Shown in pieces: positions 34,851 to 46,228 of a stretch of DNA of 64,000 nucleotides. Every line of letters begins with the position of its first letter. Positions within the stretch are counted from its first letter, which is position 1. This stretch comes from Hydractinia symbiolongicarpus (lineage: Eukaryota; Cnidaria; Hydrozoa; Anthoathecata; Hydractiniidae): positions 19,541,001-19,605,000 of the forward strand of contig NC_079879.1 in assembly GCF_029227915.1 (NCBI RefSeq). The letters run 5' to 3'. The translations under genes and the position numbers were made by a program. The notes under the pieces are model-generated. The model did no database searches. It saw only the letters and a program-made list of their open reading frames with translations, and had not been told where the DNA came from.

Positions 34851-36434
34851 TAGGTAAGATAACGAATGCCTCCTAACTATAAATAAGGTCTTTGTAATGC
34901 TAAAAATTGAGAGGATCACTTTACAAAATAATTAAAAAATTGTTGCTTAAAACAACACAAAACATTTACTGACATACTGTCTAGAATTAAAGAAATTTCT
35001 TTAAAATTTTGTCTACAAAATGCTTGTCATGCCGAACTTTAAAAACAATGTGAAATTTCTTTGTGACGTGAAAAGGAAAAGTTTTGGTTTTGTATTTTCA
35101 CAAATTGACAATAGGGAAATATTTCATTGAGATTATTTTCTGTAAATAAACAATTGGAATAATTCTGCAAGATTAATTTTCAGGATTTATATTTTATATT
35201 TTATATTTTATTTTCATTTTTTTTTAATAAAAACCTAAAAAAATTAGGTGCCATTTAAAAAAAAGACTTTACTTTTTTCTATATATGGAGATTTATGATA
35301 AGCTCTATGCTCTATCAATTCATATTACTTACAAACTGTAAGTATTAAAGTTAATCTTCACAATGCTTGATACAAATGTACGATTATTAACAGTCAGTAA
35401 GAGAGGGAGTAGTGACAGAGGAAATGCGACAATTACATGATCACAACAGCAAATACCGAAAATATTAGTTTTAAATATCAGTTTATGCAACAAATGTTGA
35501 AAAATGATTTGTTGGTAAGTCATGCAGCTAAGGTATAGCTGCAACCGTGGCAAATAAATACTTCTGAAAATGCTATAAGAAAATCCAGTCATTGAAATCT
35601 CTTTACTGTGCCATCCCCTTTCCCCCGAAGTCAATGTTATTTTTCGTTAGGTTTCTGGAATACTTCTGTTAGCATCAGTCAAGCATATTCAATATTGATT
35701 TTGGGTGAATGGAGAGCTCAAAAAGATATTTAAAATGTTTTTCTAGGGTGTTAGCTTACCTGCTGGCTACTTTTTGGCTTAGCTATACTAGCACAAGCTA
35801 ATTTTAATTTTTTGAACTAATCAGAAGTAATATGAAGTGCCACTGAGCTCTAGTAAACTGCATATTGAGTTTTAGTAATTTACTTGGAAACAGTAAATAA
35901 TAATGTATTCATATCATTCTAAAAACGGGACTAAGTTTCTGAAATAAATTAAAATATCTGTATTTAGTAATTGGGCACCCTTTTGAAAGCAGTTAGCTGG
36001 TCCCAGGATGCATTTGATTTCCGACGCAAGAAAAACATTCAGCATTTTGAATGCATATTGTGAGCAGTTGACTTGGTGAATTAAGCACCATGTCCTAAGT
36101 ACGTTTTTCAAGATAAGCTCTGTATGTAATTCTGTTCCTTATTCTTCTCAAATAAACAAATTCTTCCAAGCTAGTTTTTACTTTCCAAGCCTTTTTATGA
36201 TGAATTCATAGTCATGCCTATACTCAAATAAACCTAAAATATATATAGTTATAGTTTCAAAGGTGTTTTTGTTGCTTTTTCATTTTATTCCTACTAGATG
36301 TTTTCTGACAATTTTTTTTTTCCGACAAACGGTGATATATTTGTTTGAAAACATTCGAAATTTTTCTTTTTAAACTTTTCTCTCGTAATGTATATATTAA
36401 GCCGCTTTTACATGATCATATTTTATATAACACA
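34851..36434. other. No gene recognised
   Basis: Only frames of 65-101 codons without motifs. A short (TTATATT)n run lies near 35,185-35,215. Confidence 0.45.
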
Positions 36435-36610
36435 CTAGTCGTTGCCCGTGGAAAAATCCACTGGTTCGCCCGTCCTTTATATTTACCCGTCGCAACAAAG
36501 TGGATAAAAATATATCGCATTTGATATTCGTGTCTCCGTAACATCATTTTCTAACTCAGCGGGGGTCCGCGCGGAGACAGACAGACAGACAACGGCTATT
36601 ATAATAGAGA
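36435..36610 (-). mobile_element. Short non-autonomous Helitron
   Basis: On the minus strand the element starts TCTCTATTATAATAG followed by CTGTCTGTCTG and ends with a hairpin (GTGGATTTTTCCAC), GGGCAACGA and CTAG. This 5' TC, near-terminal hairpin and 3' CTAG layout is the Helitron signature. At about 176 bp it can only be non-autonomous. Confidence 0.7.
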
Positions 36611-37302
36611 TACTATATGATCATATAAAATTGATCGTGTAAAATACGTTATATGATGAAAATTTCTATGATCATATATATATAATGATTAAATTTTTTA
36701 AGATTTTTTAAGATAAGATTTTTAATATATTTCTTAATGATATATGGTCATATAAACCTATTGTTGTATTATCGAGCTTTAATGTGTGTCAACCTTTTTT
36801 GTTATATTTTATATAGTATACAAGCTGTCTATTTTTAAGAAAGCTTTTCACCTTTTCTGCACTGTCGTAGCCAAAATATATCTTTGGCCTTAAGTGACGT
36901 TAGCCCTCAATGTCGACTGTTATAAGCTTTTTGGTGATTTTCTTGAGCATTAGCAATGTATTTTTGCTTGCTTTCTGATAGGCTTTCTCTCTCAATGACA
37001 ACGTTAGATATTAAATACTTCCTGGTTAAATGGCTGGGCATTCTCACTAGTTTTTTAAGGTATACTTGAGCTGTACTTGATGTTAACAAGAAGAACTCGG
37101 TGCCTGTTGTACGTTAGAAAGAATCGTGAGAACTTTGTTTAAAAATATTTACTCACTTTGTGTGCAAACAAGACACCTTTGATAACATCAGATGGTTTAC
37201 CATAAAATTTCCCCACAAGAGATTCTTTCATATTCTGACCTTGTCATTTACAAAGACCATTTAATTATGGAGGGTATACAGATGTAATGCGTTGATCAAC
37301 CT

Positions 37303-37446
37303 CTCTGCGCGGACCCCCGCTGAGTTAGAAAATGATGTTACAAAAACACGAATACCAAATGCGGTATATTTTTATCCACTTTGTTGCCACAGGTAAATTT
37401 AAAGGACGGGCGAACCCGTAGATTTTTTCACGGGCTAACGACTAGT
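37303..37446 (+). mobile_element. Truncated Helitron 3' end, opposite orientation
   Basis: Contains the internal block (GCGCGGACCCCCGCTGAG) and the 3' end (TTCACGGGCTAACGACTAG) of the same family as 36,435-36,610, in inverse orientation; the 5' terminus is missing. The pair mimics an element with 145 bp terminal inverted repeats, but the CTAG ends favour two Helitrons. Confidence 0.55.
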
Positions 37447-38709
37447 GTTATAATATTCTTAAGAAATTATTCTTTTAATTGTTACGTGTTAAACTCTCAT
37501 GACCCATGATGATGCCATACAGAAATCTTGACACTGATTCAGTAAGTTTGATTGTAAGTGGTTTAGCATCTGAACATTTCAAAAAGTATTCCATGTAAAC
37601 CACTAAATGGTATTTGTTAACCTCTGGTAGATTGCAAATACTAATTCAGATTTGTTTTATTACTTCCGAGGAAACTGAGACACTTTGCAATTCAGGAGAA
37701 ATTAACTTTCCCATCGTCCCATGTCGTTGACGCATTTTACATCGCTTCACATATTCAGCAACATTACTTAGCATATTGTGCCAAGAACAGTGTTGACAGG
37801 CCCTTTGATAGTTTTCTTCTTCCCTTTTTTTCAAGGCAAATTACAGAAATCGTCAAATAAGTATTTTCATACAAATTAAAAAATAAATTAAAAAATTGAC
37901 CAAAGTAAGTTATATTTCGTTTTATATAAAACGTTTTAGATCTAGTAAGTGTTTGAAAATTTGTTTTTAAAGTAAATCTTTCGCATAATAAAACAATATT
38001 CATTAGGGTATGAACTTTTCTTTTAGATATTTTCCAATATTCTCAAGAATGACGTAATGAACCATTTTGCTGTAGCAAAGCCCTGTGTTCTTATGTGCTT
38101 TTTGACCAATTAAAGCGTTTTAACAGAACAAAAAAAAAGTTCGAAATTACACTGCAATGTTTTCATATATCAATAATACGTACATATTATTGATTACTAG
38201 TCTAAAAGGCCGGTGACAACAATCTACTTATACAAATAAATGAAAAACAACAATCATTTGAATTTTGATGACGTCAGCAATGTTCCCGTCGATACACAAA
38301 CACAAAGAGATCCTTTTCCCATTTTTTAGTCGTTACCGATATACATATCGTAGCGCTCAAAATGCTGATCAAAATAAGCTATAGAAATGCGCGATTTTGA
38401 TCAGTACTTAAAAAGATATTTTAAAATATTGCTGACGTCAACAAAGTCTCATCAATGCACACAAATATTTTTTTTTAAATTTGTTGTGTTTTTGACAAAC
38501 TGTGGAAGTGCTATAGGGATTTAAAGGGTCTTTGATGACATAACCCGTCTGTTCCGAAACGGATGGGTTAAGATCATGTATTTTTGACCATTGGTTATAA
38601 AGGTATTGTAGTTAAAACCACGCGGTGAATAATGACCGACGTTACTACCTCGTTTCAAGTTATTTGGCTTCAAAGTTTTAAATGCTCTGTAATGGCTTCA
38701 TTAATTTAA
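37447..38709. other. No gene recognised
   Basis: Short frames only. The last few hundred bases before 38,710 (TTCCGAAACGG near 38,555, GTGAATAATGACC) share words with the interiors of the short Helitrons at 43.5-44.9 kb, in inverse orientation in part. Confidence 0.4.
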
Positions 38710-41104
38710 TCTATAAAATAATAATACGGAGAGTGTGTCTGTGTGTCTGTAACAGGCAAAGTTGATATCGTCATTTTCCTTTGATGTTGCCGAAAAAAAT
38801 CTTTGATGTTGCCGAAAAAAATACGTCTTCTTTGTCGTGAAAAGCCGCGAGTTTTGTGTGGTTTGTTAAATGAAGTTCTAGCACAAAGTAACGGAAATTG
38901 TGTTTGCAAAAAAGATGGCTGTCCTTTTTAAGCATTTGTCTTCTCTTGCCTTCAAAATAAATCTTTACAAAAGCATTTAAAAAGGGGCATGGTATATAAA
39001 TGAAGTATAGAAAGGTTTCTGTAAGGTTTGTTTATGCTTTTTAAAGTTTTGATGATATTATTGATGCGAGACATGTTTGTTTGCTAGCATCAACCACAAC
39101 AACAACAACTAGCTAGCTAGGTAACTAGGAATTTATAAATATGTAGCCATGTTCTTTATACCTAGCTAAGTCTCCAGTTTATATTCAAGTGACCAGCTAT
39201 TAGCTGCTGTAGCTACCTTATGCTAGCTTCAGTTTTATGTTGCTTTTTACATGTGAGCTAATCTTAGTGGTCTTTGCTAAGAATGTGACTGTAACTTATT
39301 TTAATTGACATTTTAAGCTTAAATTAACAAGCCACAACAACTTTTAAAAAAGTATTACATAATATTTAAGAAGAGTTTAAGGACTGTTTTTAAGCAAATA
39401 ATGTATTTTTCACAATTTGTGTGTGCAAATAATGTATTTTTCACATTTTGTGTAGTTAAATAAACTTATATACATCGGTTACATGCAATATGACGAAACG
39501 AATTTTATTTAACATGTAGTAATTCTGGTACCTTAAGTGTAGTGATTTTTGTTGTTCTAGATGTTCTGACTAAAATGTTTTTGTTTATGGCATTTTGTCT
39601 CAATTAAGAAAAGTTTCAACTTTTTTGAGGGAGTACAACACCGAAAAAAATTGTGTTTTTTTATATTTTGTATAAATTCTTACCGGGCAGGACTCTGTAC
39701 AACATACCGAAATGACTGATCCCTCTCTATTTATAAATTTGATGCGTTCCAAATCACAGTTTTTTGAAATTTTGGGTAATATTTAATGAGTACAAGATGC
39801 AAATACTGATTTTTGTTGAATCAGAAGTATTTCCTACAACCATTCTTTTTTTACTCTTTTGTGGAGAAAAAGTGTATGCAATGTCATCAGAATAACTGAT
39901 TTTGTTGCAAACTGTTTTTCTTTTTCACATTTTGGATTGAAATATTGTTATAAAGGGCAGATATCAATAGACATATATATACCAAAATAATTAAATTCTG
40001 CAAACTTGGATTTTGTCGTTCACCTCTCATCTTTTATATTTTGATTAAACTTTTGAGGAAAACCATAGGAATTATTTAGAATTTGTATTTTGTGTTGCAA
40101 ATTTAGTGCAAAAATTTAACTGTTGTGAGGGAGGACCATATGCAATTATATATACTAAAAATAATAATTAGATATTCTACAAGTTGTATTTTTGTATGCA
40201 CTTAAATGACTGCTTTTTCTGAGTTGAATTTGATGGGTTAATGTTTTCAAAATAATGATTTTGGTTGATTTGAAATTTTACTCCTTGCTCATTGCTTTTT
40301 CGACATTTTAGGTTAAAATGTTTGGTAAAGTCAGTACGGATCATTAGACAAAAAGTTGTTTTGTTAACCGGTTAATTTTTACATTTTATGCATATTTTTG
40401 CGGGAGAGGATGATATGCAACCGAATAAATGATTTTTCAAAGTTTAACTTTTTGTTTTTAGGTGTTTTGCTTTTTGATATTGTTCAGGTTGTATTGTTGT
40501 ATAAGCATTTAGGGAAAAGACAATGTTTAAAATGCGTAAAGAACTTATTTCATAGATCTGTGATTACTGTTGCAAGCCTTTCTTTTCGACACTTCAGATT
40601 AAAATATTGAAGGTTTTCAACATAATCACATAATAAGATGTATACATATTTGAGATATGTGTTATTTCTGACATTATTATTATTGTTGTCGTAACTGTCT
40701 GGGTTGTGACTGTCAATGTTCAAACCTTAATATTTCTGAAACTGTTTGTCAAAAGTACATAATCCTATACATTTTCCTGATCAGCTTTTCAAGATCTATA
40801 CAATGAAGACATTAGATATATAAAATTCTGGAAAAAATTTTTATGGGTGATTGCGGGTCTTTGCTGACAACAGCCAAATTTTCAAACCCTTATATTTCCT
40901 TATATACGTTCGTCGAAAACCCATGATCCTATACATTTTTCTCATGAGGGTTTTAGCCTCTACACATTACAGGCAACCAATAAACCAAACTTCGCTAATT
41001 CTTTTTTGTATCTGCACTGCTGTCGTCAGCAAAAAGTCTAAAATAATCAATTTTTACATTGTCCTCCTGCCTAAGTGGATTTTTCCACGGGCTTTATCGA
41101 CTAG
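38710..41104 (+). mobile_element. Non-autonomous Helitron, copy 1 of a 2.4 kb tandem pair
   Basis: Starts A|TCTATAAAATAATAATACGG with a TGTGTCTGTGTGTCTG tract and ends with the hairpin GTGGATTTTTCCAC, GGGCTTTATCGA and CTAG. No Rep/helicase gene is present. The interior consists largely of diverged repeats built on TGATTTTTGT and GAGGAxxATATGCAA words. The next element begins at the following base. Confidence 0.8.
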
Positions 41105-43526
41105 TCTATATAATAATACGCTAGGTGTGTCTGTGTGTCTGTGACAGGCAAAGTGGATGTCTTCATTTTTCTTTGATGTTGCCGGAAAAAATCATTGATG
41201 TTGCCGAAAAAAATATGTCTTCTTTGTCGTGAAAAGCCGCGAGTTTTGTGTGGTTTGTTAAATGAAGTTCTAGCACAAAGTAACGGAAATTGTGTTTGCA
41301 AAAAAGATGGCTGTCCTTTTTAAGCATTTGTCTTCTCTTGCCTTCAAAATAAATCTTTACAAAAGCATTTAAAAAGGGCATGGTATATAAATGAAGTATA
41401 GAAAGGTTTCTGTAAGGTTTGTTTATGTTTTTTAAAGTTTTGATGATATTATTGATGCGAGACATGTTTGTTAGCTAGCATCAACCACACCAACAACAAC
41501 TAGCTAGGTAGCTAGGAATTTATAAATATGTAGCCATGTTCTTTATACCTAGCTAAGTCTCCAGTTTATATTTAAGTGACCAGCTATTAGCTGCTGTAGC
41601 TACCTTATGTTAGCTTCAGTTTTATGTTGCTTTTTACATGTAAGCTATTCTTAGTGGTCTTTGCTAAGAATGTGACTGTAACTTATTTTAATTGACATTT
41701 TAAGCTTAAATTAACAAGCCACAACAACTTTTAAAAAAGTATTACATAATATTTAAGAAGAGTTTAAGGACTGTTTTTAAGCAAATAATGTATTTTTCAC
41801 AATTTGTGTATGCAAATAATGTATTTTTCACATTTTGTGTAACTAAACTTATATACATCGGTTACATGCAATATGACGAAACGATTTTTATTTAACATGT
41901 AGTAATTCTGGTACCTTAAGTGTAGTGATTTTTGTTGTTTTAGATGTTCTGACTAAAATGTTTTTGTTTATGGCATTTTGTCTCAATTAAGAAAAGTTTC
42001 AACTTTTTTGAGGGAGTTAGGGTTTTTTTTTTATAATTTGTATAAATTCTTACTGGACAGGACTCTGTACAACATACCGAAATGACTGATCCCTCTCTAT
42101 TTATAAATTTGATGCATTCCAAATCACAGTTTTTTGAAATTTTGGGTAATATTTAATGAGTACAAGATGCAAATACTGATTTTTGTTGAATCAGAAGTAT
42201 TTCCTACAACCATTCTTTTTTTACACTTTTGTGGAGAAAAAGTGTATGCAATGTCATCAGAATAACTGATTTTGTTGCAAACTGTTTTTCTTTTTCACAT
42301 TTTGGATTGAAATATTGTTATAAAGGGCAGATATCAATAGACATATATATACCAAAATAATTAAATTCTGCAAACTTTGATTTTGTCGTTCACCTCTCAT
42401 CTTTTATATTTTGATTAAACTTTTGAGGAAAACCATAGGAATTATTTAGAATTTGTATTTTGTGTTGCAAATTTAGTGCAACTATTTAACTGTTGTGAGG
42501 GAGGACCATATGCAATTATATATTGTATAAGTTGTATTTTTGTATGCACTTAAATGACTGCTTTTTCTGAGTTGAATTTGATGGGTTTCATATCAATTTT
42601 GTGGAAGATTTTATGGCTGAAGACAATATAGAACATGCCAATTGAACTGATTTTTGTTCATATTTTGATTTGCCTCTCATAAACCTTTGTGTTCTACATT
42701 TATTGTAAAGTTTTGTGAGGAAGGACCATATATATATACAATGTTTTCAAAATAATGATTTTTGTTGATTTGAAATTTACTCCTTGCTCATTGCTTTTTC
42801 GACATTTCAGGTTAAAATGTTTGGTAAAGTCAGTACGGATCATTAGACAAAAAATTGTTTTGTTAACCGGTTAATTTTTACATTTTGTGCATATTTTTGC
42901 GGGAGAGGATGGTATGCAACCGAATAACTGATTTTTCAAAGTTTAACTTTTTGTTTTTATGTGTTTTGTGTTTGTTTAAGTTTGGCTTTTTGATATTGTT
43001 CAGGTTGTATTGTTGTATAAGCATTTAGGGAAAAGACAATGTTTAAAATGCGTAAAGAACTTTTTTCATAGATCTGTGGTTACTGTTGTTCTTTTCGACA
43101 CTTCAGATTAAAATATTGAAGGTTTTCAACATAATCACATAATAAGATGTATACATATTTGAGATATGTGTTATTTCTGACATTATTATTATTGTTGTCG
43201 TAACTGTCTGGGTTGTGACTGTCAATGTTGTAACTTTCTACTAACTAGATTTTACACCTTGCATGCCATTGTTTTTCATATTTTGTCTGAAGTTTTGTTG
43301 GGAGGATTTCATGCAATTTGACATTTGATATTTTGTGTTAGATTTTAAGAACTTTTTTGTTAAATTATGACTTTACTTTCTTCTTATGCATTTTCAGATT
43401 ATTTTTTTTAGTAAAAGGCATATTCAATATACTGAAATATTTGCTAATGTCATCAAAATTCAAATGACAGAACTTTTCAATTGTTTTTCTGCCTAAGTGG
43501 ATTTTTCCACGGGCTTAATCGACTAG
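41105..43526 (+). mobile_element. Non-autonomous Helitron, copy 2 of a 2.4 kb tandem pair
   Basis: Closely similar to 38,710-41,104 over most of its length. It differs by small indels and one extra interior repeat unit near 42,585-42,740. It starts TCTATATAATAATACG directly after the CTAG of copy 1 and ends GGGCTTAATCGACTAG. No coding capacity. Confidence 0.8.
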
Positions 43527-44242
43527 TCTCTATAATAATACGCTAGGTGTGTCTGTCTGTGTGTCTGTGACAGGCAAAGTGGATGTCTTCATTTTCCTTT
43601 GATGTTGCCGAAAAATGCATGTCTAATATGTTAAATTTTCTTACGTTACGACGGGACGAAAATAACACTACTTTAACGTCAATATCCTATATTAAATTAA
43701 TGAAGCCATTACAGTGCACCTAAAACTTTGAGGCCTAATAACTTGGAAACGAGGTGGTAACGTCAATGATTTTTCACCGCGTGGGTAACTAGGGACCAAC
43801 TAGGACCAATTTGGGTAATTTTCCCACACCTGGGTCTCCGAATCCGTTTCGGAATGGACATGTTGATGACGTCATCGAAAAACCTTCAAATCCTAATATC
43901 TCTGCAACCGTTTGTCAAAAATACGCGATCCTATACATTTTCTTGATAAGTTTTTCAAGACCTATACAATAAAGGCAACAGGTATACAAATTTCTAAAAA
44001 AAAAATTTGGGGGGGTTTGACTGGCCATTGCTGACATCAGCAAAATGCTTATCAAAAATATATGATCATATACATTTTCTTGGTCAGCGTTTTAACATCT
44101 GCATAGTACAGGCAACGAATAAACGAAATTTCGCCAAATATTTTTGTAATTGCACTGCTGATGTCAGCAAAAAATCTAAAACAATCTACTTTTCCATTGT
44201 CCTTCTGCCTAAGTGGATTTTTCCACGGGCCTTATCGACTAG
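43527..44242 (+). mobile_element. Short non-autonomous Helitron
   Basis: Starts TCTCTATAATAATACG directly after the previous CTAG and ends with the GTGGATTTTTCCAC hairpin, GGGCCTTATCGA and CTAG. It shares termini, but little of the interior, with the 2.4 kb pair. Confidence 0.75.
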
Positions 44243-44941
44243 TCTATATAATAATACGCCAGTTCTGTCTGTCTGTCTGTGACTTTTGCAAAGTGGATTA
44301 AATTTCTTTGATAACGTCTATAAAACATTGCCTATAAATTTGTTCTGTAAATTAGCAAACTTTGACGTTAAAGCAATATTGGCGTCAAAGGAAAGTATAT
44401 TAAGATTAGTGAAGCCATTGCATTGCACTTTTAAATTTAAGGCTAAATAACTTGGAAACGGCTGGAATTAACTGACGTCATCTCCTGCGTGGGTAACTAG
44501 GGACTACCTGAGACCAATTTGGGTAAGTTTTCCAAACCTGGGTTACCGAATCCGTTTCGGAATGGACGGGTTAATGACGTCATCAAAAACTTTTAAACCC
44601 GAATATCTCTGCATTTATTTGTCAAAAAAACACGATCATATACACTTTCTTGATCGGTGTTTCAAGATCTATACGATGAAGGCGATAGGTGTAGAAATTT
44701 CTAAAAAAAATTTTTTGGGTTTTGACGGGCCATTCCTGACGTCAGCAAAATTTTAAACCCTTATATCTCAATAACCGCTTATCAAAACCACACGATTCCT
44801 CTATTGTGTAGAGCAATTTAAGCTCTACACAATAGAGGAAACGTGAAAACAAAGTTCTAATTTTTTTTGTGGATGGGTTGCTGACGTCATCTAATCTTTT
44901 ATTCTGCCTCAGTGGATTTCTCCACGGGGCTTTTCGACTAG
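44243..44941 (+). mobile_element. Short non-autonomous Helitron with an internal hairpin
   Basis: Starts TCTATATAATAATACGCC and ends GTGGATTTCTCCACGGGGC, TTTTCGA, CTAG. The interior resembles that of 43,527-44,242 (CCGTTTCGGAATGGAC, TGACGTCATC words). Confidence 0.75.
44798..44838. repeat. Perfect 17-bp-arm hairpin
   Basis: CCTCTATTGTGTAGAGC and its exact reverse complement are separated by seven bases. Related Helitron copies have only one orientation of this segment, so the hairpin arose locally. Confidence 0.9.
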
Positions 44942-45102
44942 TATAAAATATTGACGTTAAAGTAGTGTTATTGACGTCGCGCTGTAACGTGAGAAAATTT
45001 ATCATTTGACACATTATTTTTCGGCTACATCAAAGGAAATTGAACACATTCCTTTTGCCTGTCACAGACAGACGGACACACTCTCTGTATTATTATAAGA
45101 GA
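44942..45102 (-). mobile_element. Truncated Helitron 5' end, inverse orientation
   Basis: The minus strand starts TCTCTTATAATAATACAG with a GTGTCCGTCTGTCTG tract and is cut off after about 160 bases, where it abuts the CTAG end of the plus-strand element at 44,941. Confidence 0.65.
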
Positions 45103-46228
45103 CTAGATGTCTAAGTCCGTGGAAAGAACCACTGAGGCAGAGGAACAATGAAAAAGATTAAAAATAAAAACAAAAATGAAAAAAATTACTTCTTGCCTGT
45201 CTTGTATAGAGCTTGAAATGCTGATAATGTATAAAATAATGTGGATCCAAAGAACGGTTAAGAAGATATAGTGGTACAAACGTTTTGCTGACGTAAACAA
45301 AAACCAAATACAAACATTTATTCTTAAAAACTTGTATACCTGTTCTCTTTATAGTAAAGATCTTGAAATGCTGATGAAAAAAATTTATAGCATCGCGTGC
45401 TATTGAAAAACGGTTGCAAAGATATTAAGTTTTAAACCATCCCGTTTTCATGTTCTTTGACATCAAAGTTATAACTGCATTGTGATGGCTTTATTAATCT
45501 CTTTTATTAACACGAAAAATTTTCTATGATTAAAAATGCCGAACCAAGCAAAAATTCGGAGAAAAAAATCTAATTTGTGTATCAGCTATTTAAACATAAC
45601 TTAATTACAAAGACTAACGTCAATGTTATGCGTCAATGTTATTATACAAATGTTTGTAAAGCCATTGCAGTGCTTTCTTCAGTTTGAGACCAAATAACTT
45701 AGAACGGACTTTGCCTCCTGCGTTGGTAAGTAGGTACCACCCGGGATCAAAATAGGACTATTTTGTTTAAGCTAGGTCGAGCCCATCCGTTTTGGAACAG
45801 ACAGATTGATGATGCCATCAAAATACCGTTAAACTCCAATATCTTTGCAGCCATTCGTCAAAAGTTCATGATCCTATACATTTCATTAATCAGCGTTTCA
45901 AGCTGTGTACAATAGAAGCAACAATTATACAAATTTCAAAAGGAACTTTGGCAGCTTATATTACCCTTATATTACTGTTTGTAAAAACACATGACCCTAC
46001 ACATTATTTTGACACCGGGTAATCAAATTCACAAACAAAAATCGTGTGTATTTATTGACTAGTTCAAAATAAGATATTGGCATTAAACTAATGTTATTGA
46101 CGTCATAAAAGTTTAATTTGCCGATTAACATCGAGATATATGTTTTTCGGCCACTTCAAAAGAAACTGAAAAAGTCCACTTTACCTGTTACAAGCACACA
46201 GTAAGACTCTTCGTATTATTGTAAGAGA
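45103..46228 (-). mobile_element. Non-autonomous Helitron, inverse orientation
   Basis: The minus strand starts TCTCTTACAATAATACG near 46,228 and ends with a decayed hairpin (AGTGGTTCTTTCCAC), GGACTTAGACAT and CTAG at 45,103, directly joined to the next 5' TC. No Rep/helicase gene. Confidence 0.7.

Noticed and set aside
36435-37446. Single DNA transposon with 145-bp terminal inverted repeats
   Set aside because: Each arm has the hairpin and CTAG end of a Helitron, and the left one has its own TC start. Two inverted Helitrons explain it better.
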